This document shows positions 8,541 to 16,657 of a stretch of DNA of 64,000 bases, one piece after another; position 1 is the first letter of the stretch, and each line of letters starts with the position of its first letter. The position numbers were made by a program, and so were the translations under genes. The notes under the pieces are model-generated. The model saw nothing but the letters and a program-made list of their open reading frames with translations. It was not told where the DNA came from and ran no database searches. The stretch lies in the NCBI RefSeq assembly GCF_001424755.1, contig NZ_LMRF01000001.1, forward strand, positions 1,083,744 to 1,147,743, written 5' to 3'. The DNA is from Marmoricola sp. Leaf446. GTDB lineage: Bacteria; Actinomycetota; Actinomycetes; Propionibacteriales; Nocardioidaceae.

Positions 8541-8731
8541 GTTTGTCTCCTAGCGATGTCCGGTGTGGGCGGCTCTGCCCGGCCTCGACCCTAGGTGGTC
8601 GGGAGCGGCATGACCACGCCCGGTGGGGGGCCCAGCGTGTCGCGGCGGGCTCGCGACGGCTTCCCGACGGGGGCCGGACCCGTGCGCGCGGTCGCCGGAC
8701 GGGGAGGTCGGTGGCGGGTCAGACTGGGCGC

Positions 8732-10069
8732 GTGAGGACCTCCCGCGCACGTCTCCTGGTGCCGGCGCTGCTGCTCGCCGTGACCGGGTCGTCGTGCGCC
8801 TGGGCGGCGGGGGAGGCGCAGGCCGAGCGCTTCGAGGAGTGGTACGCCGCGCACCCGGTCGACGACGTCGAGCTGGAGCAGGTGGAGGGCGAGGACGTCG
8901 TCCCCGTCATCGGGGGCGCCGCCGAGGTGCGCGCCCGGCTGACCACGAGCGACCCCGACGTCCCGGACCTGACCCGGGCGATGCGCGAGCTGTGCCGGTT
9001 CGAGGAGGTGGCCGACTCCGGGGTGCAGGTGACCTACGTGCTCCTGGTGGACGTCGCCGAGGTCGAGTTCCCCTGCCGTGCCCGCGGCGACCTCCGGTCC
9101 GCGGTGCTGTGGGAGCAGCTGCCCCGGGGCGAGGGCGTCGAGCAGGTCACCGTGGGGGCCGAGGAGGCCACGATGGTGACCGACGACGCGCACGTGGTGG
9201 CCGCGACCCGGACGCTCGTCGGCGCCCTGGCCGGCACCGACCGGTGGCCGGACCTCGGGGTCGCCGTCACCGCCGAGCGCGCCGGGGTCCGGCTCGGGTC
9301 GGCCGCCGAGGTGCCGGTGCTGACCCAGGTGGAGCACGCGCTGGACCTGCCCGCCCGCGACCGGGTCGTCTCGGTGCGGGCCGACGACGGAAGGACCGCG
9401 GTGACCAGCGACCTGGGGCCCGAGCAGCTGCGGCGCCTCGACCGGGAGCTCCGGGCCCACGCCCGCGCCGAGGGCGGGGGCCCGATCGAGGTGCTGCCCG
9501 GGAAGGTCAGGACCCTCGCCGGCTACGCGACCTCGGGGCTGCCGCCCGCCGTGCGCGGGCTGGCCGACGAGCTGTCGCGGCGCGCGAGGGTGACGGGGGT
9601 GCGGCTCGGCGCCGACCGCGTCGAGCTGGTCACCGCCACCGTGCCCGACGCGCGGGGCCTGGTGGGCGAGCTGGTGCAGGATCCCCGTGCCCGGGGGGTC
9701 GGTCGCCTGGTCGTCGAGGTCGACGGCATGGCCGGGGAGGTGGGCCAGCGCACCTGCCGCACCGGCCTCGCGTCGTCCGACGGCGCCGCAGCGGCGGCGT
9801 ACGTGCTGCTCGACCTGTGCGACGTGCCCGGGGTGACGATGGTCGACGACGCGGCGGTGCTCGAGGTGGTGCACGAGGCACCCGACCTCGCCCCCCTCGT
9901 GGCGCAGCTCCGACGTCTGCCGCAGGGACGCGCGGTGACGCTGCTGGTCCTCGACGACTCGGCCGACGGCCGGTCGACGGTGCGCTTCGCCGTGGCCGAC
10001 CGGCCGCGGTTCGAGCCCGCCGGTGGCGACGAGGCCCTCGCGCGGGCGATGGCCGCGGCCTGGGACTAG
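8732..10069 (+). CDS. Secreted or lipid-anchored protein of unknown function
   Basis: The product of about 445 residues begins with a basic N-terminus and a hydrophobic stretch (LLVPALLLAVTG) followed by SSCAWAAG. This is an export signal, with a weak lipobox at the cysteine. The rest is acidic, with alternating predicted strands and helices and repeated segments of the type VTVGAEEATMVTDDAHVVAAT, suggesting several alpha/beta repeats, but I recognise no family. Four to five cysteines occur in the mature part. GTG 8732 lies 6 nt after CAGACT (8720-8725), consistent with leaderless transcription. Its TAG stop shares bases with the stop of the convergent SGNH gene. Confidence 0.7.
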   Translation: MRTSRARLLVPALLLAVTGSSCAWAAGEAQAERFEEWYAAHPVDDVELEQVEGEDVVPVIGGAAEVRARLTTSDPDVPDLTRAMRELCRFEEVADSGVQVTYVLLVDVAEVEFPCRARGDLRSAVLWEQLPRGEGVEQVTVGAEEATMVTDDAHVVAATRTLVGALAGTDRWPDLGVAVTAERAGVRLGSAAEVPVLTQVEHALDLPARDRVVSVRADDGRTAVTSDLGPEQLRRLDRELRAHARAEGGGPIEVLPGKVRTLAGYATSGLPPAVRGLADELSRRARVTGVRLGADRVELVTATVPDARGLVGELVQDPRARGVGRLVVEVDGMAGEVGQRTCRTGLASSDGAAAAAYVLLDLCDVPGVTMVDDAAVLEVVHEAPDLAPLVAQLRRLPQGRAVTLLVLDDSADGRSTVRFAVADRPRFEPAGGDEALARAMAAAWD

Positions 10070-11250
10070 CGCCGACCGGGCCCTCGGCCCCGTGCGAGCA
10101 GCCCGCCCGGCCCGAGCGCGAGCCGCGCGAACCGCTCGCCGATCAGGCGGTGGGTGGCGGCGTCGGGGTGCAGGCCGTCGGGCAGCGGGAACTCACCGGC
10201 GTCGGCCTCGCCGTAGAGCTCCCGGCCGTCGAGGTAGGCCAGGTGGGGGTCCTCCGCGGCCCGCTCGGCCACCACCCGGGCCAGGTCCTCGCGGACCCGC
10301 TCCAGGGTGAGCCGGGTGGGGTCGGCCGGGTCGCCGCTGGCCAGGAAGGCCACCCGCCCCTCGGCGAACGCCGCGGCGTCGGGCAGCAGCGGGCCCGGGG
10401 TCCGCTCGTGCAACGGGCACAGGATCGGGGAGACCAGCAGCAGCGGTGTGTCGGGGTGGCCGTCACGGACCGTGTCGAGGAAGCCGTGCACGGCGGGGGC
10501 GAAGGCCCGGCGCCGCACCAGGTCGGCGTTGACGACGTTGATCCCCAGCTTGAGGCTGACGAGGTCGGCGGGGGTGTCGCGGACGGCGCGGGCGACGAAC
10601 GGGTCGAGCAGCGCCCCGCCGCCGAAGCCCAGGTTGACCAGCTCGACCCCGGCCGCGGCCGCCGCCAGCGCCGGCCAGGTGCCGGTGGGGGCCCCGGCGT
10701 TCGAGCCCTGGCTGACCGAGCTGCCGTGGTGCAGCCAGGTGGGCCGCCCCCGCGTGGGCGCCGGCGCCACGGGGGCGTCGGCGCGCAGCGCCACCAGCTC
10801 GGTGGTCTCGTCGTGGGGAAGCCAGAGCACGAGGTCCTTCTCGCCGGCCGGGAGGCCGTCGAAGCGGAGCGTGGCGACCGGCCCCTCGATCCGCTCGAAG
10901 CGGCCGGTGCCCAGGTCGATGCGCAGCGTCCGCCCGCCGGTGGCCGTCGCGCCGGCCACGACCCGGCCCTCGAGCACCAGCTCGTGCACGCCGTCGGGTC
11001 GGGGCGGCGCGCCGACGTAGACCCGCTTGGTCGGGAGCACGTCGAGCTCGAGGACCGTGGCGGCGGTCCGCAGCGCCAGGCGTACGCCGGAGGGCTGCGC
11101 CTCGGCCATCGCGAGCTGCTCGTCGGGGATCCGCGCCCGGGCCCGCGCGGGCAGCCGGTGGGGCAGCAGCCCGTGCTCGGTGCGCTCGAGGTCGAGGGCG
11201 CCCCGCACCAGGTCGGGGACGAGTGGCACGTCGTGGAGCGGGGTGGTCAC
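10066..11250 (-). CDS. SGNH/GDSL-type hydrolase
   Basis: A 394-residue protein. The N-terminal 170 or so residues form a beta-rich carbohydrate-esterase-like accessory domain. The C-terminal SGNH fold shows block I HHGSSVSQG with the nucleophilic serine, LGINVVNADL as the Asn block, and DGLHPDAATH with the Asp-His pair. Such enzymes deacylate sugars, lipids or small esters; the substrate cannot be predicted. No signal peptide is seen, so it is probably cytoplasmic. The start is GTG. It lies downstream of an exporter gene in the same direction, separated by a G-rich tandem repeat. Confidence 0.82.
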   Translation of the reverse strand: MTTPLHDVPLVPDLVRGALDLERTEHGLLPHRLPARARARIPDEQLAMAEAQPSGVRLALRTAATVLELDVLPTKRVYVGAPPRPDGVHELVLEGRVVAGATATGGRTLRIDLGTGRFERIEGPVATLRFDGLPAGEKDLVLWLPHDETTELVALRADAPVAPAPTRGRPTWLHHGSSVSQGSNAGAPTGTWPALAAAAAGVELVNLGFGGGALLDPFVARAVRDTPADLVSLKLGINVVNADLVRRRAFAPAVHGFLDTVRDGHPDTPLLLVSPILCPLHERTPGPLLPDAAAFAEGRVAFLASGDPADPTRLTLERVREDLARVVAERAAEDPHLAYLDGRELYGEADAGEFPLPDGLHPDAATHRLIGERFARLALGPGGLLARGRGPGRR

Positions 11251-11278
11251 GGGATCTCCCGGTCGTCGTGGGTCTGTG

Positions 11279-11348
11279 GCTCGGTGGGTCGGTGGGTCGG
11301 TGGGTCGGTGGGTCGGTGGGTCGGTGGGGTCGGTGGGGTCGGTGGGTG
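11279..11348. repeat. GGTGGGTC tandem repeat between exporter and SGNH genes
   Basis: Five perfect copies of the 8-mer GGTGGGTC (11283-11322) are followed by two 9-bp variants GGTGGGGTC and a final GGTGGGTG. The run lies in the 144-bp gap between the exporter stop and the SGNH start. Each unit carries two G tracts, so the plus strand could form G-quadruplexes. Copy number is likely to vary by slippage and might tune expression of the SGNH gene; this is inference. Confidence 0.9.
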
Positions 11349-11394
11349 GTCGTCGGTCGGACCGGGTCGCGGGGGACGTGCTCGGGGCACCTCC

Positions 11395-12927
11395 TCAGGC
11401 GGCGTCGCGCTCCACCGCGGCCGGCGGGCCGCCCGGCGAGCAGTGGTGGTCGGGCGGGCAGGCCGCGCACTCCTCGCGCCGGGGCTGGCGCGCGGGCACG
11501 GCGACGCACGACAGCAGGCCCGCCACGACGAGCAGGGCCGCGGCGGCGCCCATCACGGTGCCGAACCCGTCGACGATCCGCGCGGGGTCGGTCAGCCCGC
11601 TGCCGCCCAGCCCGCCCACCAGCGGCACGGCGGCCACGGCGACCAGGCCGGCGGTCCGGGCCGCGGCGTTGTTGACGCCGCTCGCCAGCCCGACCAGGTC
11701 GTCGGGCGCGGAGGCGAGCACGGTCGCGGTCAGCGGCGTCACCATCAGGGTCAGCCCGAGGCCGAAGACCGTGGCCGGGGCGAGCACGTCGACGGCGTAC
11801 GACACCTCGGCGTCGATCCGGCTCAGCCACACCACGCCGACGGCGGCCAGGAGCGGCCCGGCCGTCATCGGCAGCCGGGGGCCGAGCCGGTCCGAGAGGG
11901 CGCCGGCGCGCGAGGACAGCAGCAGCATGCACAGCGTCACCGGCGAGAGCGCGAGGCCGGCGAGCAGCGGGGAGTAGCCCGCCCCCACCTGGACGGCGAT
12001 GCCGACCGAGAAGAAGACCGCGCCCAGGGCGGCGTACGCCAGGAGGGTGACGGTGTTGGTGACCACGAAGACCCGGGAACCCAGCAGCGCGCCCGGCACC
12101 AGCGGCTCCCGGGCGCTGCGCTCGCGCACCACGAAGCCGGCCGCCGCGAGCGCGCCGAGGCCGAGACCGAGCAGGACGCGCCCGTCGGTGAGGCCGTACG
12201 ACGCCCACGCGGTGAGCGCGTAGGAGACCAGGCCCAGCGCCGCCGCGAGCCACAGCGCGCCCGGCCAGTCGAGGTGCCCGGCCGTGCGGCTGGGCGCGAT
12301 GTCGGGCACGTGCCGCCGGGTCACCACGACCACGAGCAGCGCCAGCGGCAGGTTGACGAGGAACGCCCACCGCCAGTCACCGACCGCGATCAGCCAGCCG
12401 CCCACGAACGGCCCGATCGCGCCCGCGACCCCGGTCAGGCCCGACCACGAGCCGATCGCCCGGGCCCGGTCGCCCGGGGCGAAGCTGTGCTGCAGGATCG
12501 CCAGGCTGCCCGGCGTCAGCAGTGCCGCACCGACGCCCTGGACGGCCCGGCTGGCGATCAGTGTGCCGACGTCGGGCGCCAGCCCGCACGCACCGGAGGC
12601 GACGGCGAACAGGGTGACGCCGAGCAGGAACACCCGTCGCTGGCCGAAGGTGTCCCCGAGCGCGCCGCCGACCAGCACCAGCGCCGCCAGGGCGAGCGCG
12701 TAGGCGTTGACGACCCAGGTCAGCGACTGCGACCCGGCGCCGAGCTCCTCGCCGATGCGGGGCAGCGCGAGGTTGACGACGGTGGCGTCGATGAACGTGA
12801 GCGCCGCGCCGAGGACGGTCGCGGCCAGCACCCAGCGGGCGCGGGGCTCACCGGACCGGAGCGCCCCGGTCGGCGGAGGTGTCGGTGGCGTCGGTCCGGG
12901 CGGCGTCGGGCCGGGTCGGGTGCTCAC
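11395..12927 (-). CDS. EmrB/QacA (DHA2)-type MFS drug exporter
   Basis: A 510-residue protein with about 14 predicted membrane segments. It shows the DHA2 signatures LTFIDATVVNLALPRIGEEL in TM1 and the GDTFGQRRVFLLG loop after TM2, plus SRAVQGVGAALLTPGSLAIL. It exports drugs or other organic compounds by proton antiport. The N-terminus before TM1 is a Pro/Thr-rich stretch of about 25 residues that overlaps the 3' end of the PAP2 gene by 80 bp. The cytoplasmic C-terminus has an unusual CAACPPDHHC cluster. The GTG start lacks a strong ribosome binding site. Confidence 0.88.
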   Translation of the reverse strand: MSTRPGPTPPGPTPPTPPPTGALRSGEPRARWVLAATVLGAALTFIDATVVNLALPRIGEELGAGSQSLTWVVNAYALALAALVLVGGALGDTFGQRRVFLLGVTLFAVASGACGLAPDVGTLIASRAVQGVGAALLTPGSLAILQHSFAPGDRARAIGSWSGLTGVAGAIGPFVGGWLIAVGDWRWAFLVNLPLALLVVVVTRRHVPDIAPSRTAGHLDWPGALWLAAALGLVSYALTAWASYGLTDGRVLLGLGLGALAAAGFVVRERSAREPLVPGALLGSRVFVVTNTVTLLAYAALGAVFFSVGIAVQVGAGYSPLLAGLALSPVTLCMLLLSSRAGALSDRLGPRLPMTAGPLLAAVGVVWLSRIDAEVSYAVDVLAPATVFGLGLTLMVTPLTATVLASAPDDLVGLASGVNNAAARTAGLVAVAAVPLVGGLGGSGLTDPARIVDGFGTVMGAAAALLVVAGLLSCVAVPARQPRREECAACPPDHHCSPGGPPAAVERDAA

Positions 12928-13573
12928 GAGTCCGCACGGTACGCCGCTCCCGGCGCCGGGCGGGCGGGGCGAGCGCGTGCGCGATCCCCCCCACCACGGC
13001 GGCCAGCAGGACGGCCGCGACCACGTCGCTGGGCCGGTGCCAGCGCAGCATCACCGTGGCGGCGCCGGCCACCCCGGCGGCGGCCGCGCCGGCCAGCAGC
13101 GCGGTGCCGTTGAGCAGCCGCGGCACGGCCAGCACCAGCCCCGCGGCCAGCCCCGCCACCGCCGCGGTGTGACCGCTCGGCAGCGAGTTGCCGGCCGCGC
13201 CACCGACCAGCTCGGGGCGGTCGAGCAGCAGCTTCAGCAGCCGCGCGAGCACCGGCGTCGCGCCGACCGTGGCGACGACGGCCACCGCGCGCCGGGGGCC
13301 GTGGACGACCAGCGCCAGCAGGCCGAGCGCCAGCCCGGCGAGCAGGACGGTGCCGGCCGAGACGAGCGCGAGCACCTCCGCGGAGGTGCTGCGGCCCGGG
13401 AGGGTGTCGGCGGCCCAGCGCATCAGCCGGTCGTCGAGGTACTGGCCCTCCGGCGTGAGCACCGCCGCGGCGTACACCCCGGCGAGCGCGAGCGCCGCCA
13501 CCACGGCGAGCCCCACGCCCCGGCGCACGTCACGGCCGTGCCCGGTGGTCGCGGGGGAGCGGTCGTGCGTCAC
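12848..13573 (-). CDS. PAP2-superfamily membrane phosphatase
   Basis: A 241-residue membrane protein with about six hydrophobic segments and the three phosphatase motifs: KLLLDRP, NSLPSGHTAAV (PSGH) and LRWHRPSDV (with the nucleophilic histidine). It hydrolyses lipid phosphates such as undecaprenyl-PP, phosphatidate or phosphatidylglycerol phosphate on the outer face of the membrane. The GTG start at 13573 is chosen for the AGGAGG placed 5 nt upstream. Its Arg/Asp-rich C-terminal tail overlaps the start of the exporter gene by 80 bp in a different frame, implying co-transcription. Confidence 0.87.
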   Translation of the reverse strand: MTHDRSPATTGHGRDVRRGVGLAVVAALALAGVYAAAVLTPEGQYLDDRLMRWAADTLPGRSTSAEVLALVSAGTVLLAGLALGLLALVVHGPRRAVAVVATVGATPVLARLLKLLLDRPELVGGAAGNSLPSGHTAAVAGLAAGLVLAVPRLLNGTALLAGAAAAGVAGAATVMLRWHRPSDVVAAVLLAAVVGGIAHALAPPARRRERRTVRTREHPTRPDAARTDATDTSADRGAPVR

Positions 13574-13648
13574 GGGACCTCCTGGGCCGGTCGGGGTCGT
13601 CGATCCTCCCCGGTCGACCTGAGACGACCCTGTGGGGCTGCGAAGGGC

Positions 13649-13686
13649 TTGCTCGAAGAACACTCACGATATATCGTCGACATATC
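13649..13686 (+). promoter_or_regulatory. Promoter with overlapping AT-rich palindromic operator for padR
   Basis: TTGCTC (13649-13654) and TATCGT (13672-13677) are 17 nt apart and fit a SigA-type promoter. Overlapping the -10 is CGATATATCGTCGACATATC (13667-13686), which contains the palindromes CGATATATCG and GTCGAC and GATAT/ATATC arms. It is a conspicuous AT-rich island in very GC-rich DNA. Autoregulation by the PadR protein encoded 65 nt downstream is the likely reading. Confidence 0.65.
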
Positions 13687-13750
13687 AAGAACGTGTCGCT
13701 CAGTCCGTGACATCCGCCGGACCCGACACCCCCGACGAAGGAGATCCATC

Positions 13751-14506
13751 ATGAGACACCCCCTCTTCAACCCCGAGGACGAGCCCGTACGCCGCCAGCG
13801 CGGCGGCAGCGGGCGAGGTCGCGGCCACCGCGGCCACGACGGCTGGGCCGGCCCCTGGGGCGCCGCCCTCGGCGGTCCGCCGCCGTGGGTCGCGCAGATG
13901 TTCGGCCCCGACCTGACCGGGATGCACCGCCGTGGCGGCGGCCCCGGTGGCGGTCGTGGCCGGCCGCGCGCCCGCCGGGGCGACGTGCGCTCCGCCATCC
14001 TGGACGTGCTGGCCACCTCGCCCGAGGGCATGAACGGCTACCAGGTGATCCAGCAGATCGCCGAGCGCTCCCACCACCAGTGGAAGCCCAGCCCGGGGTC
14101 GGTCTACCCGACCATCTCGCAGCTGGAGGACGAGGGCCTCGTCGAGGACGCGCCCGCGGGCCGCAAGGCGCTGCAGCTGACCGCCGAGGGCCAGGCCTAC
14201 GTCGTCGACCACCCCGAGGAGCTGGCGGCCGTGTGGGCTCCGTTCGTGCCCGAGGAGGACGACCACGAGGCCGTCAACTTCAAGCAGGTCATCGGCCAGA
14301 CGGTGGGCGCGATCGTGCAGGTGGTCAGCACCGGCACGCCCGACCAGCGCGAGAAGGCGCTGCACATCCTCGCCGAGACCCGGCGCCAGATGTACGGCCT
14401 GCTCGCCGAGGGCCCGGACGATCTCGAGGACGATCTCGAGGACGACCTCGACGGGTCCGACGAGCTCGACGAGACCGGCGACGGCACGGACCCGCGGGAG
14501 CGGTGA
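13751..14506 (+). CDS. PadR-family transcriptional regulator
   Basis: A 251-residue protein. The central winged-helix domain (VRSAILDVLATSPEGMNGYQVIQQI, SPGSVYPTISQLEDEGLV) is the PadR signature. It is preceded by about 75 residues rich in Gly, Arg and His and followed by a long helix that probably dimerises. The acidic tail DDLEDDLEDDLD is encoded by a 12-bp triplicate (14417-14452). PadR proteins repress genes, often for transporters or membrane proteins, in response to small ligands. AAGGAGA precedes the ATG. The stop overlaps the start of the DUF1707 gene, an operon commonly seen in actinomycetes. Confidence 0.9.
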   Translation: MRHPLFNPEDEPVRRQRGGSGRGRGHRGHDGWAGPWGAALGGPPPWVAQMFGPDLTGMHRRGGGPGGGRGRPRARRGDVRSAILDVLATSPEGMNGYQVIQQIAERSHHQWKPSPGSVYPTISQLEDEGLVEDAPAGRKALQLTAEGQAYVVDHPEELAAVWAPFVPEEDDHEAVNFKQVIGQTVGAIVQVVSTGTPDQREKALHILAETRRQMYGLLAEGPDDLEDDLEDDLDGSDELDETGDGTDPRER

Positions 14507-14940
14507 TGGCCGAGCTGCGCATCGGTGACGGCGAGCGCGAGTCCGCGGTGGCGGCCCTGGGGGAGCACTACGCCCAGGGCCGCCTCACCAAGGACGAGTA
14601 CGACGAGCGCAGCGACGCCGCCTGGACCGCCCGCACCGCAGGCGACCTGCGACCGCTGTTCGCCGACCTGCCCGCTTCCGCAGCGGGGCCGGTCGCCCCG
14701 CGCCCGGGGGCCGGCGAGGTGGTGGCGCCGCCACCTCGCCGCCAGGTGCCCTGGAAGGCGCTGCTGGTCGCGCTGGCCGTCCTCGGCGTCCTCACCAACG
14801 GCAAGCTCGTCCTGGTCGCGCTGCTGCTGTGGTTCGTGCTCGCCCGGCACCACCGGGTGCCGCACCCGCCGTGGGTCCACCGCGGCCCCGGCGCCACGCC
14901 GCCGCCGCCGTGGGGCAGTGGAGGTGGTCACCGCCGCTGA
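14506..14940 (+). CDS. DUF1707 domain protein with a membrane segment
   Basis: A 144-residue protein. The N-terminal DUF1707 (SHOCT-like) domain contains the typical RIGDGERESAVAALGEHYAQ and GRLTKDEYDERSDAAW. A Pro-rich linker leads to one or two hydrophobic helices (ALLVALAVLGVLTNGKLVLV, ALLLWFVLA) and a His/Pro/Gly-rich C-terminus. The function of DUF1707 is unknown; it is often found in membrane-bound actinobacterial proteins. The ATG overlaps the padR stop (TGATG), so it is translationally coupled and likely under PadR control. Confidence 0.85.
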   Translation: MAELRIGDGERESAVAALGEHYAQGRLTKDEYDERSDAAWTARTAGDLRPLFADLPASAAGPVAPRPGAGEVVAPPPRRQVPWKALLVALAVLGVLTNGKLVLVALLLWFVLARHHRVPHPPWVHRGPGATPPPPWGSGGGHRR

Positions 14941-14994
14941 TCGCTGCCAGGGTGGGCGGGTCCCGACCGGGACGCGTCCCGCAAGGAGCACCCC

Positions 14995-16428
14995 GTGGCA
15001 CAGACGGCAACCACCGACGCCCCCGCCGAGCGCGGGCTCGCGCGCTTCGCCCAACGACTGGCCGGCTGGACCGAGCGGTGGTTCCCCGACGCCTACGTCT
15101 TCGCCCTCATCGGCGTCGTCGTGGTCTCGCTGGCCGCGCTGCTCAACGGCACCAGCCCCAAGGGCGTCGCCGAGGCCTTCGGGGGTGGCTTCTGGGACCT
15201 GACCGCCTTCACCCTCCAGATGGCGATGGTCGTGCTGACCGGCTACGTGGTCGCGACCTCCCCGCCGGCCGCCAAGCTGATCGAGCGCATCGCGCGGGTG
15301 CCGAGCACCGCCCGCGGCGCGGTCGCCTTCGTCGCGCTGATCTCGTGCCTGGTCTCGATGCTCAACTGGGGCCTGAGCCTGGTCTTCAGCGGCCTCCTGG
15401 CCCGGGCCATCGCCCGGCGTCCCGACCTCCGGGCCGACTACCGCGCGCTCGGTGCTGCGGCGTACATGGGGCTCGGGGCGGTCTGGGCCCTGGGCCTGTC
15501 CTCCTCGGCCGCCCAGCTGCAGGCCACCGCCGCCTCGCTCCCGCCCGAGCTGCTCGAGATCACCGGCGTGCTCGACTTCGGCGACACCATCCTGACCTGG
15601 CAGTCGCTGACGATGGCGCTGATCCTGATCGTGCTGACCGTGGCCATCTCGTGGCTCTCGGCGCCCCAGGGGGCCTCGATCAGGACCGCCGAGGACATGG
15701 ACATCGACCTCGACGACACCGTGGCGAAGCCGGGCCCGCGCACGCGGCCCGGGGAGTACCTCGAGCGCTCGCCCGTGCTGCCGATGCTGGTCGGCCTGCT
15801 CGCACTGATCTGGCTGGTCTACCAGTTCATCGAGAACCCGTTCCTGACCGTGGTCAGCAACCTCAACACCTACCTGCTGGTGTTCGTGATCCTCGGCCTG
15901 GTGCTGCACGGCACCCCGCGCAACTTCCTCGACGCCGTCAGCAAGGCGGTGCCCACCACGGCGGGCGTGCTGGTGCAGTACCCCCTGTACGCCGCGATGG
16001 CCGCCGTCCTGACCCGGGCGACCGGCAACGGCGGCCTCACCGTCTCCGAGCACCTCGCCGACCTGTTCACCAACCTCGGCGGGGGCGGCGGCTTCGCGAT
16101 CGTGATCGCGATCTACACCGCCCTGCTCGGCCTGCTGGTGCCCTCCGGTGGTGGCAAGTGGCTGGTCGAGGCGCCGTACGTCATGCAGTCGGCCACCGAC
16201 GTGGGCATGAACCTCGGCTGGACCGTCCAGATCTACAACGCCGCCGAGGCGCTGCCCAACCTGGTCAACCCGTTCTTCATGCTCCCGCTGCTCGCCGTGC
16301 TGGGGCTGCGGGCCCGGGACCTGGTCGGGTTCACCTTCGTGCAGTTCCTCTTCCACCTGCCGGTGGTGCTGCTCCTGCTCTGGCTGCTCGGCATGACCTT
16401 CGAGTTCGAGCCGCCCGTCATCCCCTAG
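14995..16428 (+). CDS. atoE: AtoE-family short-chain fatty acid transporter
   Basis: A 477-residue integral membrane protein with roughly 12 hydrophobic segments. Sequences such as WTERWFPDAYVFALIGVVVV, ALISCLVSMLNWGLSLVFSG and LLVPSGGGKWLVEAPYVMQSA are characteristic of the AtoE/TIGR00366 family. It imports short-chain fatty acids such as acetoacetate or butyrate. No ato catabolic genes are adjacent, so substrate assignment is by family only. GTG 14995 has AAGGAG 7 nt upstream. A GC-palindromic stretch just after the stop (about 16435-16460) may act as a terminator. Confidence 0.88.
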   Translation: MAQTATTDAPAERGLARFAQRLAGWTERWFPDAYVFALIGVVVVSLAALLNGTSPKGVAEAFGGGFWDLTAFTLQMAMVVLTGYVVATSPPAAKLIERIARVPSTARGAVAFVALISCLVSMLNWGLSLVFSGLLARAIARRPDLRADYRALGAAAYMGLGAVWALGLSSSAAQLQATAASLPPELLEITGVLDFGDTILTWQSLTMALILIVLTVAISWLSAPQGASIRTAEDMDIDLDDTVAKPGPRTRPGEYLERSPVLPMLVGLLALIWLVYQFIENPFLTVVSNLNTYLLVFVILGLVLHGTPRNFLDAVSKAVPTTAGVLVQYPLYAAMAAVLTRATGNGGLTVSEHLADLFTNLGGGGGFAIVIAIYTALLGLLVPSGGGKWLVEAPYVMQSATDVGMNLGWTVQIYNAAEALPNLVNPFFMLPLLAVLGLRARDLVGFTFVQFLFHLPVVLLLLWLLGMTFEFEPPVIP

Positions 16429-16515
16429 CCCGCCGCCCCCGGGCCCGGGCCCCGGGGCTTCTCGCAGTGCGGACACCCGACGTGACCAGGTCCGGGCCCC
16501 GGCGTTGGCGGGGGC

Positions 16516-16638
16516 GTGGACCACGCACCCCTCGGCTACGAGCACCGCGACGAGCCCGGGATGCTCGGGTTCGTCGCCCGCTGGTGGCTGGCCCGCCGTC
16601 GCGCCCGGGTCCGCGCCGCGCTCCGGCGGCGGCGCTGA
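16516..16638 (+). CDS. Possible small basic protein (40 residues)
   Basis: A short reading frame starting at GTG encodes a peptide with a charged N-terminus (DHAPLGYEHRDEPG), a hydrophobic patch (MLGFVARWWLARRR) and an Arg-rich end. It sits in the 229-bp gap between atoE and the convergent hydrolase gene. No ribosome binding site is clear, and the GC-skewed codon pattern alone cannot prove coding. It may equally be non-coding. Confidence 0.3.
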   Translation: MDHAPLGYEHRDEPGMLGFVARWWLARRRARVRAALRRRR

Positions 16639-16657
16639 CCCCGGCGGGTCGGACGGG

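Noticed and set aside
11279..11348. Tandem repeat considered as a CRISPR array
   Set aside because: Units are 8-9 bp without spacers and no cas gene is present.
12707..13750. Upstream extension of the padR reading frame
   Set aside because: It passes through the PAP2 gene and the promoter; the AAGGAGA-ATG at 13751 is clearly the start.
14417..14452. Triplicate 12-bp repeat
   Set aside because: It simply encodes the acidic tail of PadR and has no sign of separate function.
16435..16460. GC palindrome after atoE as a terminator
   Set aside because: Pairing is ambiguous and no T-run follows; too weak to list.
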